Source: Mortierella alpina | Taxonomy: Eukaryota; Mortierellomycota; Mortierellomycetes; Mortierellales; Mortierellaceae | NCBI GenBank assembly: GCA_029449245.1 | Contig: JANATF010000002.1 | Location: 1,302,001-1,366,000 of the forward strand | DNA length: 64,000 nucleotides | Direction of reading: 5' to 3' | Shown: piece by piece, positions 23,601-33,245 of the stretch | Layout of the letters: every line of letters begins with the position of its first letter | Numbering within the stretch: position 1 is the stretch's first letter | Made by a program: the position numbers and the translations under genes | The notes under the pieces: model-generated | What the model saw: the letters and a program-made list of their open reading frames with translations, nothing else | Databases searched by the model: none | Told to the model about the DNA's origin: nothing

Positions 23601-24353
23601 TCTAGCATTACATCAACAACCACATCATCTCCAGCCAGCATATCAACCAGCACATTAACCAACACATCAACCAACACGATTCTCAGCAAACTTCTTTCAT
23701 TCTACTGATCATCATGGGTAATGAAGAAGAGTTGGGATCTAAAAAAAGCTCAAAGGGCACTGATCGACTTGTCGATTAAAGCGATTTTGAGACTAGCAGG
23801 AGGATCCGAAGGGCGAAAGCGTGAGGATGTGGAGCGGCAAGTTATTCTCTGTATTGGACTGGCCAGTTTTAACAGCCAGACTGGCCTTGCCTCGAAACAC
23901 TCACGACTTGAGCGACAGTTGGCGATCAAGGCAAGTGATCTCGATGACTTTTTTTGAAAAAAAAAAAAAAAAAAAAACGAACAAGGAACTAATTCTTGCA
24001 AGTAATAGGCCAAAGCCTTGGGGTATCTTGTGCTGGGCGCACATGAATACTACACCTCTGCAAAGTGTCCACGGCAAGACTGTGACAACTTTTTGCGCCA
24101 GATCAAGGACCGAACAAGATACTGTCAGAGGTGCAAGATGTATTTTGATCGGGATGCAGTAGGATCAGAGAATATTGCGACGGTCTGCCAGGCTCAAATC
24201 GTGGATGGCCGTCGTCCTGCAAAGTACAAGCCGAAAGAGGATCAGCAGGCGGAGCAGCGAAAGGGGCAGGGAAGAAGGAGCAAGAGACCTGGAGTGGATG
24301 TGGATGTGCAGGAGAAGGCAGGGCCGACGACCAAGGTCCGGCGTCAGCTCTAA
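20697..24353 (+). pseudogene. XPG/FEN1-like nuclease fused to Fanzor (TnpB-like) RuvC nuclease, interrupted by an in-frame TGA
   Basis: Exons: 20697-22481, 22563-23930 and 24009-24353. Intron 1 is gtgagt...ctAG, phase 0. Intron 2 is a GC-AG intron with a poly-A run. N-terminal part: MGVAGLYQRLK start, Asp33 (FHVDFLG), Asp79 (VHCDG), a basic helix, FEADMCIAG (Glu163, Asp165) and SGDSDLL (Asp184, Asp186). These are the metal ligands of the XPG/FEN1 PIN-like nuclease fold. A Lys/Arg-rich linker follows (about 395-425). C-terminal part: KGSIVTNGLEVHLLAYDT, RuvC-I GADPGEINPL (Asp865), then SWDLKKAQRALIDLSIKAIL, IGLASFNSQTGLASKH, and the zinc ribbon with RuvC-III (CPRQDC...CQRC...FDRDAVGSENIA). This is a Fanzor signature. 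The TGA at 23706-23708 lies between conserved segments in the same frame. It truncates the product to 976 aa, without RuvC-III, unless it is read through or is an error. Confidence 0.8.
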
Positions 24354-24572
24354 AAAAGTTTATTGAGCCAGAAAGCTCATGACAAATTTGTAAGTGACAT
24401 TGAACTCGCATGCTTTGCTTGCTCAAAGGTCAACTGACATACCATAGTTCTGACACTTTGCATTGTGGATGCAGACGGTCCTCCTTCGTCTACCTTTGAA
24501 AGCAGATTAGAAGGTAAGTGTCGCTATGTGTTTAGTAGTGTCTGAGACATCCCTCAGCCTCTAACTTTATGC

Positions 24573-24596
24573 GTTTCCTTTATAGAGAGTCGACTG
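24573..24596 (-). repeat. Right terminal inverted repeat (24 bp)
   Basis: Ends GAGAGTCGACTG and is followed by the TA duplicate. It is an exact inverted match to 19795-19818. Confidence 0.9.
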
Positions 24597-24598
24597 TA

Positions 24599-25065
24599 GG
24601 GGTAATGGACGAAAAATCCACTTTCAGAGCGAGATGGCACGGTCCTCACAGATTCAACAATAAAGTTTGCACAACGCCATCGCCATCGCCATCGCCATCC
24701 ATGCCACGCAGGTATGTACTTATACAAAAGTGCACCAAAGTTCTCTAAAGGGAATATGAAAATAAAAACGAAACATGAAAGGAAGAGGTGATGTGAGGTT
24801 GCGAGTATAACGGGAGAAAGCCGACACTATGGCATCTGCTTCAACTCATTCCAGTCAACCATTAGGTCAATCAGGAAAAGTGAATGGTGCCCATGGCAAA
24901 CAAATGTGCTCGAATTCCACTGATGGCTCTAAGGGTTGTTGGCAGTGATACACACAAGACCATGGCAGAATACGAGAGCGAGAGAGAGAGAGAGAATAGA
25001 GTGCGTTATGTACAGAATGTGTGTATTTTATTTATGCCAATGAGTTCTTTAGCCTCGTCGATCCT
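24599..25065. other. Intergenic; four GCCATC hexamers
   Basis: This is the 3' flank of the element and the 3' side of argininosuccinate synthase. A short tandem run of GCCATC units lies at 24675-24700, and an AG-rich stretch (gagagagagagag) at about 24978-24995. No gene. Confidence 0.5.
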
Positions 25066-26692
25066 TTAAACCAGCTTTTGGTTCTGGCCCCACTTCTTGA
25101 GACGGATCGACTGGATCTTGATGAATCCCTCAGAATCCATGGGCGAGAAGCCTCCGTGGACATCCATTGAGGACTCCTCCATATCGTACAGGTTGTTGGT
25201 CTTGGACGAGCGTCCCTCCACAATGACATTGCCCTTGTACAGCTTCAGGCGGACCTCACCGTTGACAGTCTTTTGCGAGGCAGCAATGGCCGACAACAAG
25301 AACTCACCCTCGGGGGAGAAGTACATGCCGTTGTAGAGAACGTTCGAGTACTGAGGAGTAACGAACTGATCGCGAAGGTTGCGGACCTGACGATCCAGCG
25401 TCAAGCCCTCCAGATCCATGTGTGCAACGCGGAGGATCGTTCCTGCGGGGGTCTCGTAGCAGCCACGGGACTTGATGCCAATGAAGCGGTTCTCGACAAT
25501 GTCCAGACGGCCGATTCCGTTCTGACGAGCCAACTGGTTCAAGTACAGGAAGATCTCAAGAGAGTCGGTGACCTCCTTGTTGTTCTGGCTGGTGTTGATC
25601 ACCTTGGTGGGCTTGCCCTGAGTGAACTCGATGGTGATACGCTCGGGGGTGTTGGGGGCATTCTCGGGGTCGACAGTCAACTTCCACATGTCCTTGGGAG
25701 GGGTGACATCGGGATCCTCGAGGATACCGGCTTCGTAGGAGATGTGGAACAGGTTCTCGTCGGTGGACCAGGGCTTGGCTGCAGTCTGGACGACGGGGAT
25801 GTTCTTCTCTGCGGCATAGGCGAGCAAGTCCTTGCGACCCTGGAAGCGCTCGTAGAACGCTATAGGTGGACAAGAGATTGACAGAACCCAATCAGAAAAC
25901 AAGGTTTTTACGAGGCGGAGATGTAATTGGCCCGTGTGGGGTGGTTGGCAGTCACGGATATCAAATCAGAGTCATGATCGCATGTGCCACTCACCAGGAA
26001 TGCGCCAGGGTGCAATCACCTTGATGTCGGGCTTCAAAGCATAGTAGGCCAGCTCGAAGCGGACCTGGTCGTTACCCTTGCCAGTGCATCCGTGCGACAC
26101 GTACTGGCAGTTCTCCCGGGCGGCGATCTCCATCTATTTGTATTGTCAAAATTATCCGCAGCGAAGATGGTCCGGTCAGTCAATAGATCTTCGAGACCAG
26201 AAACAGATAATCAAACGGTTCTGCTCATCATTGTCCTCAATCTGCCGTCTCTTATTTCTTTTCTCATTTACCTGACTACGAGCAATGACGGGGCGAGCAA
26301 GGGAGGTTCCGAGAAGGTAGACTCCCTCATAGATGGTGTTGGCCTGAACGGCAGGGTAGATCAACTCCTCGACAAACTCGCGTTGAAGGTCCTAGTGGAT
26401 GAAATCGGACAACCCTTTGTTAAAAAACACAGCATCGGGTCGAGAAGGCAAGCAGGAAGCAGGGTAAACGAACAATGCATTTTTTACTCACCTCAACAAA
26501 GACCTTGGTGGCACCGCAAGCCTTGGCCTTGATGACAGCAGCGTCAAAGTCCTCCTCCTGTCCGACGTTGGCCATGTAGCACATAACCTCGTATCCTTGC
26601 TCGATCAACCAAGCGAGAATGCAGGAAGTATCGAGTCCGCCAGAGTAGGCGAGGAGCACACGGCCCTTTGTGGAAGTGGGAGCAGCAGACAT
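25066..26692 (-). CDS. ARG1: Argininosuccinate synthase
   Basis: Four exons: 26692-26492, 26391-26272, 26133-25995 and 25859-25066. All introns are GT-AG and 100-138 nt. The product is about 417 aa, matching the family's usual ~410. It joins citrulline and aspartate using ATP to give argininosuccinate, the penultimate step of arginine synthesis, in the cytosol. Seen: the N-terminal PP-loop [34 protein letters not shown], the signature [13 protein letters not shown], and PWRIPGEAF across the exon 3/4 junction. Exon lengths keep the frame throughout. The gene looks intact and the assignment is near certain. Confidence 0.97.
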
Positions 26693-27693
26693 GATGGTGT
26701 TTGTGTTTAGATGTGTTGGGGATTGAAGAGTGAGAGCGTGCTGTTGACAGCGGGCGAGATGCAGACGTAGAGGTGGAGGGACAGAGGAGTGTGGGAAAAA
26801 GGGGAGCAGAAGCGTACAGAAAGCAAAGAGTGAAGAAAAAGAAGAGAGGAAGAGGCAAGTTACTTCCCCTATTTATGCACACGCGCAAGACGACTGGCCG
26901 CCAGATGTCGAGCAAGCCGTGTGAACAGACAAGAGGCCAAAGGGCTGATCAGAGCCAAGCGGGTGCGATTGTGCAGTGGAGGAACACACAGGCCGATTCA
27001 GAAATTTAACCTTTGCGCTGAGTGGACTGACAGGCGATGAGTCGTAGGGCGCCCTCGGGATTTATTTCCATTTAGGCAGGCTGCCACCACAAATGTGGGA
27101 GAAAACCTGTACAAGATGAAGAATACCAGTCCACTCTTTTTCTTATCGAGGAGATGATTCAACGCGAGTCGATATGAGGCCGCTGGTTGTCCATATGCGG
27201 ATCGCAGAGACTTGCCCTGAAGGGCCATCAATTTCTAGGAAGCAATCTCCTCTGTGCAACTGAACCTTCTCTTTCTTTCTCCTTCCTTCACACTGTGTTC
27301 CCACTCTCATCAAGCAGCTCCTTTGACCATACGACTTCATCCTCTCGGTCACGCCATACTGTGCACTCTCTCGACAGGCGCGCCAGCTCTTTCTGTTTCA
27401 CGGATCTTGCGCAGCTCGACCGCGGACAGGAACACACGCAACATACGATCCATTGAACTCTCATAGCTCCACGTTGAAAAATGTTGTTTATATTTGTATG
27501 ACTAAAAAACCAACAAATTCAAAAAAATAAAATAAAAAAAGCACCACTGTCTAAACGAAATGCTTGATCCTGGAGGTTTACATCGTAGCGGTGCACCAAG
27601 GCTGTTCTGATCGTAGTTGGGTATATGGGTAGCTCACTCGGTGATCGATTGTTGTCATCCTGCACAATCCTGCAAGAACGGCGTGGGGGGGGG

Positions 27694-27730
<37 letters not shown>

Positions 27731-28484
27731 CAGCAACAACTGCAGCAGGAACAGGAACAGGAAGAGAGGGAGGAGGAGGAGAGGTCGGGGCCGGTTATGT
27801 TCTTCCAGTGGTAAAGGAAACTAAAAAATAATAAAAAAACATCATCGCGGGCCTCTGTGATCCTCTTCCATACGCCATTCCGCGGTAAGCCTTGTTCGGA
27901 TGGTGAGATGATAATTTGTGGCCTGTGGGTTGCCGGGTTCCGTATTTGTCGCTGTTGTTTTGAAGATGTCCATGTTATGACTTGACAGCAAGTGGATCTA
28001 GATCAGCAAAACAAAAACAAAAGCAAAAAATAGAGTAAGCATACGCCGACTAGCCTCTGGCGCAATGGGGGAACGACGTGCAAGCGCCTGCAGCTTTGTT
28101 CTTACTGCTCTGATCGATGCTGCAGAAAGGCAAACGTGCCTCAGCATTGGCTTCCGCCAAGCATTGCAGCTGGAGCGACAGCAATGCTGTGTTTGAAGAC
28201 TGACTGAGAGAGAGGGAATGATGATTTGAGCAACTCCCAAGGAGGGAGCCGTCAATAATGAACATAAATGAACTGGGAGGACCAACGGAAAAGAACTGAA
28301 AATGATGGAATGAAAGAATAGTGTGCCGCACACTCAAAAATATCGCACCATGGCTTGATATCCAAATGTCTGCATTTGAGGGGCGGTGTCCCACGTTAAG
28401 ATATTTTCTCGTCCCAAATAAAGTCAAACGCAACCACACAGACAAACACAGCCAAATGCACTCTGCAATGCGAAAGGTCTACAA
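26693..28484. other. Intergenic region with a long homopolymer
   Basis: This contains the ARG1 promoter (CT-rich on the minus strand) and about 1.4 kb without a convincing gene. Apart from the poly-G tract at 27685-27727, no structured feature was found. Confidence 0.5.
27685..27727 (+). repeat. Poly-G tract
   Basis: Nine G, then ATT, then a run of about 31 G. It can form a G-quadruplex on the plus strand. Length is likely to be unstable or misread in sequencing. Confidence 0.9.
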
Positions 28485-29641
28485 TTGCTCTTGTTGACTA
28501 CACTTACCTTACTGGCCAAGATAACTAGGCATATGATCCTATTCCTTCATGACCTGGTCAGACGATCCCCGATGGCGTGCAATTGCCCTTTATTGCTTTC
28601 TGATACAGTAATGCCTTCTAGCGAAGTCAGTTCGTTATTAGGTGTTGGAGCGTCGACTGTTCGCATCTGGGCATGTAATGTATTAACGTTTTCTGGCTTG
28701 CCGTGCTTCGTACTGTGCGTCTTGTCACTAACATTCAGCACTGCAGCTGTGTTCGAGAAAACAGGCTTTATAAGAAGCGAACTCCGTATCTCTTTGAGCA
28801 AGAAACGCTGGCCAAAAGAAGTTGAGGATTTTGCAAGGAGATACGCCGAGACGCAGCCTTGTTTTTTCTTGCAGGAGCTTCAAGACGAGCTCAAAAAAGA
28901 GTTCTCGGAAATCAAGAACATCTCGATCCCGACAATCTGCCGAGCCTTCCGGCATGATCTAGGGTTGAGTCGGAAGGTTCTAACGAAAAGGGCTCGAGAG
29001 AGTCGACCAAAGGAGATTGCCAACTTCAAGTACCGACTCAACCCGCTGTACCTCTACCCCGAACAATTGGTCTTTGTTGACAAGACAAGCAAGGACGCAA
29101 GAGCAGCCATTCGAAGCCATGCCTGGTCACCCATCGGAACTCCAGCAGTCGTCAATCTCCCTTTTGCGCGTGGAAAACGCGTCTCAGCTTTGGCTGCCTT
29201 CAACCATTCAGGATTTCTGGCGTGAGGTTTCACTCCAGACACATTTACGCGTCTGACGTTCATGACACATTTGTTGAGAACATCCTTCCTCATCTTAACA
29301 AATGGCCGCTACCCAACTTGATTGTAGTCATTGACAATGCTCGCATTCATATGTACAAGGAGTTTGTGGATATGGTACAAAGTAGAGGAGCTGTTAACTT
29401 CTTTTTACCCCCATTTTCTCCGCAGTTCAACCCTATCGAGACCGGGTTTTCTCTTCTCAAGCGGTGGATACAGAAGTACGCCCATCTAGTTTTCAGTCGC
29501 AGCCCTCATCAAGTTATGGACATTGTTGCATATCGGCCTTGGTCCAGTGAGCTCCATCTCACCATCAGAGATGGAGCGCCTACGCCCTTGAGCACTAGAG
29601 CTGTAAACACTTACGCCCCTGAGCTCCATGATCGTTGTTAA
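28485..29641 (+). pseudogene. Broken DDE transposase (IS630/Tc1-mariner superfamily)
   Basis: The first open part (to 29225) has a helix-turn-helix-like segment (SSLLGVGASTVRIWA) and VFVDKTSKDARAAIRSHAW with the first catalytic Asp. The second part (from 29222, another frame) has VVIDNARIH with the second Asp and PPFSPQFNPIETGFSLLK with the Glu. Between them are an in-frame TGA at 29223-29225, where a Trp codon is expected (GFLA-stop-GFTPDTF), and a single-base-class frameshift near 29250-29262. An intron at about 28679-28739 (gtattaac...ttcAG) may belong to the N-terminal region. The gene is therefore inactive as it stands. I could not identify terminal repeats. Confidence 0.75.
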
Positions 29642-29958
29642 GTAATAGTTTACCCAGGTCCACGACCAAAAGTAATAAATACCCAATGCGTGGTTCTCTG
29701 GAACGACATCTTATTCTCACTATCTTCTTTCCATACAAAAAATCCAAAATATTTTTCAGACATCGCATCATTGTTGAGCTTAACACGCCAGTTAATCTGA
29801 TGGCACACAGCGGCTATACCAGAGGCGGTCTGGATGAATCGATTATTTCTTGAGCAAAAATACAACAAATAGGCATGATGACATTACTCTCAATGTTGGA
29901 TATCTAGTACTTCTTCGAGTGGTCTAATAACTGGCGGTGGAGCGGGATCCCTGGTAGT

Positions 29959-31224
29959 CTAACCAATCCTCGTAAGATCTAAGCCCAAGACCCTTCGGAT
30001 GTCCAGCACATCGAGTTCCATATTGATCCAATGGTCTCTTTCTCTCAGATTATAAAGCTTGACTACAGCAATGTCACGACTTGCCTGAGGTGCTGCTCTT
30101 CGCTGTCGTTCTTCCGCCAGTCTCGCATCCAGACGACGTGCCTCATCATATAAAGGGGTGCGTGGTGGTGGAGGAATGGGCACACCTGGTTGCTGTCCGT
30201 ACTCCGATGCAATAGCCCTGGAATACAACGTTTGTTCAACAGCCCCAATGCTGAATCTTCCCGCTTCCTTAGCCAAGTTGATCCTACGATTTCCTTCCTC
30301 TATGCCGCTTTGGCTTTGTCGCTGGACCGTTTGTGCCTGCTTTCCTGCTGTATCTTTCAGATAGACGAAGACATCAAGAATAAACGGCAGGGCTTCCTTG
30401 CCAGGATTTTTCTTGTTGTACTTCATAATCGAATGCAGAACCCGATTGAGCTGAGACTGAAGATCATCTGGGTGAATAGGCGAAAAGTCTTTCTGCCTTG
30501 CTGAAACAGTAGGTCTGATGTAAGGTTGTGCTCCATCCCACCATCGCACTCCTTTGTACTCCTTCACTGCTCGGATTTGGTCGATGTAATCGTTGATCCG
30601 GGCTATAAAGATGTTATATCCCTTCGAGATGCTGAAATGGAACGATTTCTGCGGCCAGTTTTTGATGCTGCGAAGGTCTTTTTTTGTTCCCGCTGGAGGA
30701 TTTGGGTCGCCACGTCGAAAATTTAGTCGAATAGTTGCTATCTCAGGCAGGAAATCCACCCCTACGATTTCGGAATCCTCAGAACTAGTCCCATCTGAAT
30801 CGAGAGGAATAGGTTGCTCCTCCAAACGGTCGTCTAAGTTCTGAAGAGGATGAAGCCGATCGTAATGGTCGAGTTCTTGGAATATCCTGTCATTGTCCGG
30901 CATGATATCAGGATCATCCTCGTGTTGGTGCATCAGATCCCTATTCTCCTCCAAGTCCTCATTCTCCTCTTCTTCATAATCTTCAACTGGAGCAAGACGT
31001 TTTCCTCGGCTAGATGGACCTGGTGAACTGTGCTGACGACGTTGAATCCCATGAGTATGGCTCTGACGAGAAGCAGGATTAGGAGGAGGAGAACTTGATG
31101 CGAGTTCAGTGATACGAGGGCGCTTTTTTCTCATTTGACTCGACGAAAGGGGCGACATAAGCGGTGAGGATGAGCTGCGAGTAGAGCGGATGGAGAGAGC
31201 TGGATTGGATCTTGTGCGTGTCAT
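29959..31224 (-). CDS. Unrecognised acidic protein beside the transposase relic
   Basis: This is a single-exon 421-aa open frame from a clean ATG. The first ~80 residues are Ser/Arg/Pro-rich and basic (MTRTRSNPALSIRSTRSSSS; MRKKRPRITE). A strongly acidic stretch follows (DYEEEENEDLEENRD), then a more ordered part from about residue 160 (IRLNFRRGDPNPPAGTK; WPQKSFHFSISKGYN; YKGVRWWDGAQPY) and a short Arg/Glu coiled segment near residue 370. No family is recognised. Basic-acidic architecture and its place beside a transposase suggest a chromatin- or element-associated protein (inference only). Confidence 0.6.
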   Translation of the reverse strand: MTRTRSNPALSIRSTRSSSSPLMSPLSSSQMRKKRPRITELASSSPPPNPASRQSHTHGIQRRQHSSPGPSSRGKRLAPVEDYEEEENEDLEENRDLMHQHEDDPDIMPDNDRIFQELDHYDRLHPLQNLDDRLEEQPIPLDSDGTSSEDSEIVGVDFLPEIATIRLNFRRGDPNPPAGTKKDLRSIKNWPQKSFHFSISKGYNIFIARINDYIDQIRAVKEYKGVRWWDGAQPYIRPTVSARQKDFSPIHPDDLQSQLNRVLHSIMKYNKKNPGKEALPFILDVFVYLKDTAGKQAQTVQRQSQSGIEEGNRRINLAKEAGRFSIGAVEQTLYSRAIASEYGQQPGVPIPPPPRTPLYDEARRLDARLAEERQRRAAPQASRDIAVVKLYNLRERDHWINMELDVLDIRRVLGLDLTRIG

Positions 31225-31921
31225 TGAAGGTGTTTAATGAAAGAAGAACGGGCACCAAGAAAAAATAGAGGATGTGGAGGAAAAAAAATGATCTGAAACT
31301 ACATTTGGCAAATCAGACGCTTAAATTGAGCTGCCAGAAACAAGTGAATGAAAAAAATCATCTCGTGAGATAGCGTCACCCCTAACCGCGTTATTTAGGC
31401 GGCAACAGAATCAAAATGAATGACTTTGGTCGATCCTTACCCCCTTACCGCACAGTTTCGAACCGAAGAAGGATCATCTGGTCATCTTGAGACCTCATAC
31501 AACACAGTACGCTCCATTCGTCCTGTGTGCGCGACGAGCTCTTCCTCGGCGGCTTTCCTCTGCAAATGCAATCTGCTATTTCGAATTCACGAAAAACGAA
31601 AATCGCGTCGAGTTCACCACCAGCGCTTGGATCCCTCGGCTTATGATGGCCCGCGCTTCACCAAAAGTCCATTTTGGAATAATTATATATCTTCAAAAGT
31701 ATTCAAGGTATGATGTGTAAGCATTATTTTATTGTTCATTCAGAATTTTTGTTATTTTGACCCAGTCCGAAAGGTAGTCTGTGAAAGTGAATGAGTGAAA
31801 GCGCGCCAGGCACTTGGATTGCTCTTGTTCTTTTATTTTTTTTAGATTTTAGTGTCTTCTTGCCGGAAGAAGATGTGGTATTGCGGAGCCTGAAAAGTTC
31901 ATGTGTATCCTGAACAAGGAC
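31225..31921. other. Intergenic, no gene seen
   Basis: A/T-rich in places. Small open frames at 31420-31720 have no recognisable content. Confidence 0.4.
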
Positions 31922-33100
31922 TTAGACAGCGCTGTTGAAGAGGAGGCGGTTGGGGGAGCCTCTCAACGATCCCGAGACCTTGTTGGGGGTCGAGGACTGA
32001 ATAAGCTTGTCGTAAACGGCCTGAGTGCTGGTCAAGGAGGAATCCGAGCTCAAAAACAAGGCGGCGACACCAGCAACGTGAGGGGTGGCCATGGAGGTTC
32101 CAGAGATGGTGTTGGTAGCAGATGAGGATCCAATCCAGGCAGAGGTGATGCCAACACCGGGTCCAAAGATGTCAACGCACTGGCCCCATGACGAGAAGGT
32201 CGCAATGCGGTCGCTCGAGTCTGAAGCGCCAACAGTAAAGGTACCCTGGGCGCCTGAGGGAGAGCCATTGCAGGCATCGGCGTTGGCGTCGTTACCGGCA
32301 GCAACCAACAAGGGAATTCCGGCGTTGTAGATGCGGGTAGCAGCAGCGTCGACAGACTGGGACTTGCCACCACCAAGAGACATGTTGACAACAGCCTTGG
32401 TGCCACGTGCGCGCTGGGAAACCCAGTCCATACCAGCAATGATGCCAGAGAAGGAGCCAGAGCCTTGGGCGTCCAAAACCTTAACGCCCACCAGATTGAC
32501 TCTCTTGGCCACACCATAGCGAGTGCCTCCGATGGTTCCAGAAACGTGGGTGCCGTGACCGTTCTCGTCAGTGTTGACAGAGCCCTGGATAAAGTTGGCA
32601 CCCATGGTGGCGCGTCCTCCAAACTCGACGTGACCAGTGTTGATACCGGTGTCAATAACATAAGCGGTGACACCTGATCCGGCCTCATCCTGGTAGATGT
32701 AGGGGGACTGGAGGTTGCGATCGCGCTGGGAGATACGAGGAAGACCCCAGGATGGAGGAGATGTCTGAGTGCCACTGAGGGTGATGATCTGGTCTTGCTC
32801 AACATAAGCAACTTCATCCGAGGCGAGCAACTCCTTCAAGGCAGCGGCGTTAACGGTAGCGGAGAAGGAGTCGAAGCTTTGGAACTCGCGGTTGATGGTA
32901 GACTTGCGACCACGGCCGTTTTGGCGTTTAGCAATGGCATTGAACTTGGGGACAAACTCAGTGAGCTTTTGACCGTCCTTGAGCACAACGATGTACGAGT
33001 CGGGAATGGGCTTGCCGGCGTTACCGCGGATGAGAGGAGCGGCCTCAGTGGATCCGAAGAGGACGACGCAGGCGACGAGAAGGAGACCAGAGTATTTCAT
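31922..33100 (-). CDS. Secreted subtilisin-like serine protease (S8, proteinase K type)
   Basis: Single exon, 392 aa. A signal peptide (MKYSGLLLVACVVLFGSTEA) is followed by an I9 propeptide (PDSYIVVLKDGQ ... VAYVEQDQIIT) and a mature protease with the triad Asp (AYVIDTGIN), His (ENGHGTHVSGT) and Ser (SGTSMATPHVAG). The oxyanion Asn is in LVAAGNDAN. Length and layout match fungal proteinase K-type enzymes, which are secreted for protein degradation. The longer open frame extends upstream to 33436, but the signal peptide fixes the start at 33100. All catalytic residues are intact. Confidence 0.95.
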   Translation of the reverse strand: MKYSGLLLVACVVLFGSTEAAPLIRGNAGKPIPDSYIVVLKDGQKLTEFVPKFNAIAKRQNGRGRKSTINREFQSFDSFSATVNAAALKELLASDEVAYVEQDQIITLSGTQTSPPSWGLPRISQRDRNLQSPYIYQDEAGSGVTAYVIDTGINTGHVEFGGRATMGANFIQGSVNTDENGHGTHVSGTIGGTRYGVAKRVNLVGVKVLDAQGSGSFSGIIAGMDWVSQRARGTKAVVNMSLGGGKSQSVDAAATRIYNAGIPLLVAAGNDANADACNGSPSGAQGTFTVGASDSSDRIATFSSWGQCVDIFGPGVGITSAWIGSSSATNTISGTSMATPHVAGVAALFLSSDSSLTSTQAVYDKLIQSSTPNKVSGSLRGSPNRLLFNSAV

Positions 33101-33238
33101 TGTTGAGAGAAAAGGTAAGGGGCTGGAGGATGGTAAGCTATTGTGCGAGCGAAGTGTGCTGCTTTTTACAAGGCGAGGAGAAGATGAGAGCGGATGTAGA
33201 ACAAGTAAAAGTGAGTAAAAGCGCGTCGGTTGACTTCC

Positions 33239-33245
33239 TTTTATA
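33239..33245 (-). promoter_or_regulatory. TATA box of the subtilisin gene
   Basis: TATAAAA on the minus strand, about 139 bases upstream of the ATG. Confidence 0.6.

Larger units (their letters stand above)
19795..24596 (+). mobile_element. Tc1/mariner-type TIR element carrying an XPG-Fanzor gene (4.8 kb)
   Basis: The element is bounded by perfect 24-bp terminal inverted repeats and a TA dinucleotide on each outer side (19793-19794 and 24597-24598). This is the classic TA target duplication of IS630/Tc1/mariner elements. Termini read CAGTCGACTC... and ...GAGTCGACTG. Inside are about 900 bases of leader, one spliced gene (20697-24353) and about 240 bases of 3' region. No DDE transposase is present, so movement would depend on a transposase acting in trans. 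Fanzor genes are known to ride on diverse eukaryotic DNA transposons, including Mariner types. Identical TIRs suggest a fairly recent insertion. Confidence 0.85.

Noticed and set aside
28000-31420. Terminal inverted repeats around the DDE relic or the 421-aa gene
   Set aside because: I compared the flanks by eye. Only weak, gapped similarity was found (around 29925 and 31385), not enough to call an element boundary.
31440-31700. Possible structural RNA (some rRNA/ITS-like words such as ggatccctcggctta)
   Set aside because: I could not align it with 5.8S or other rRNA cores. The similarity is a few words only.
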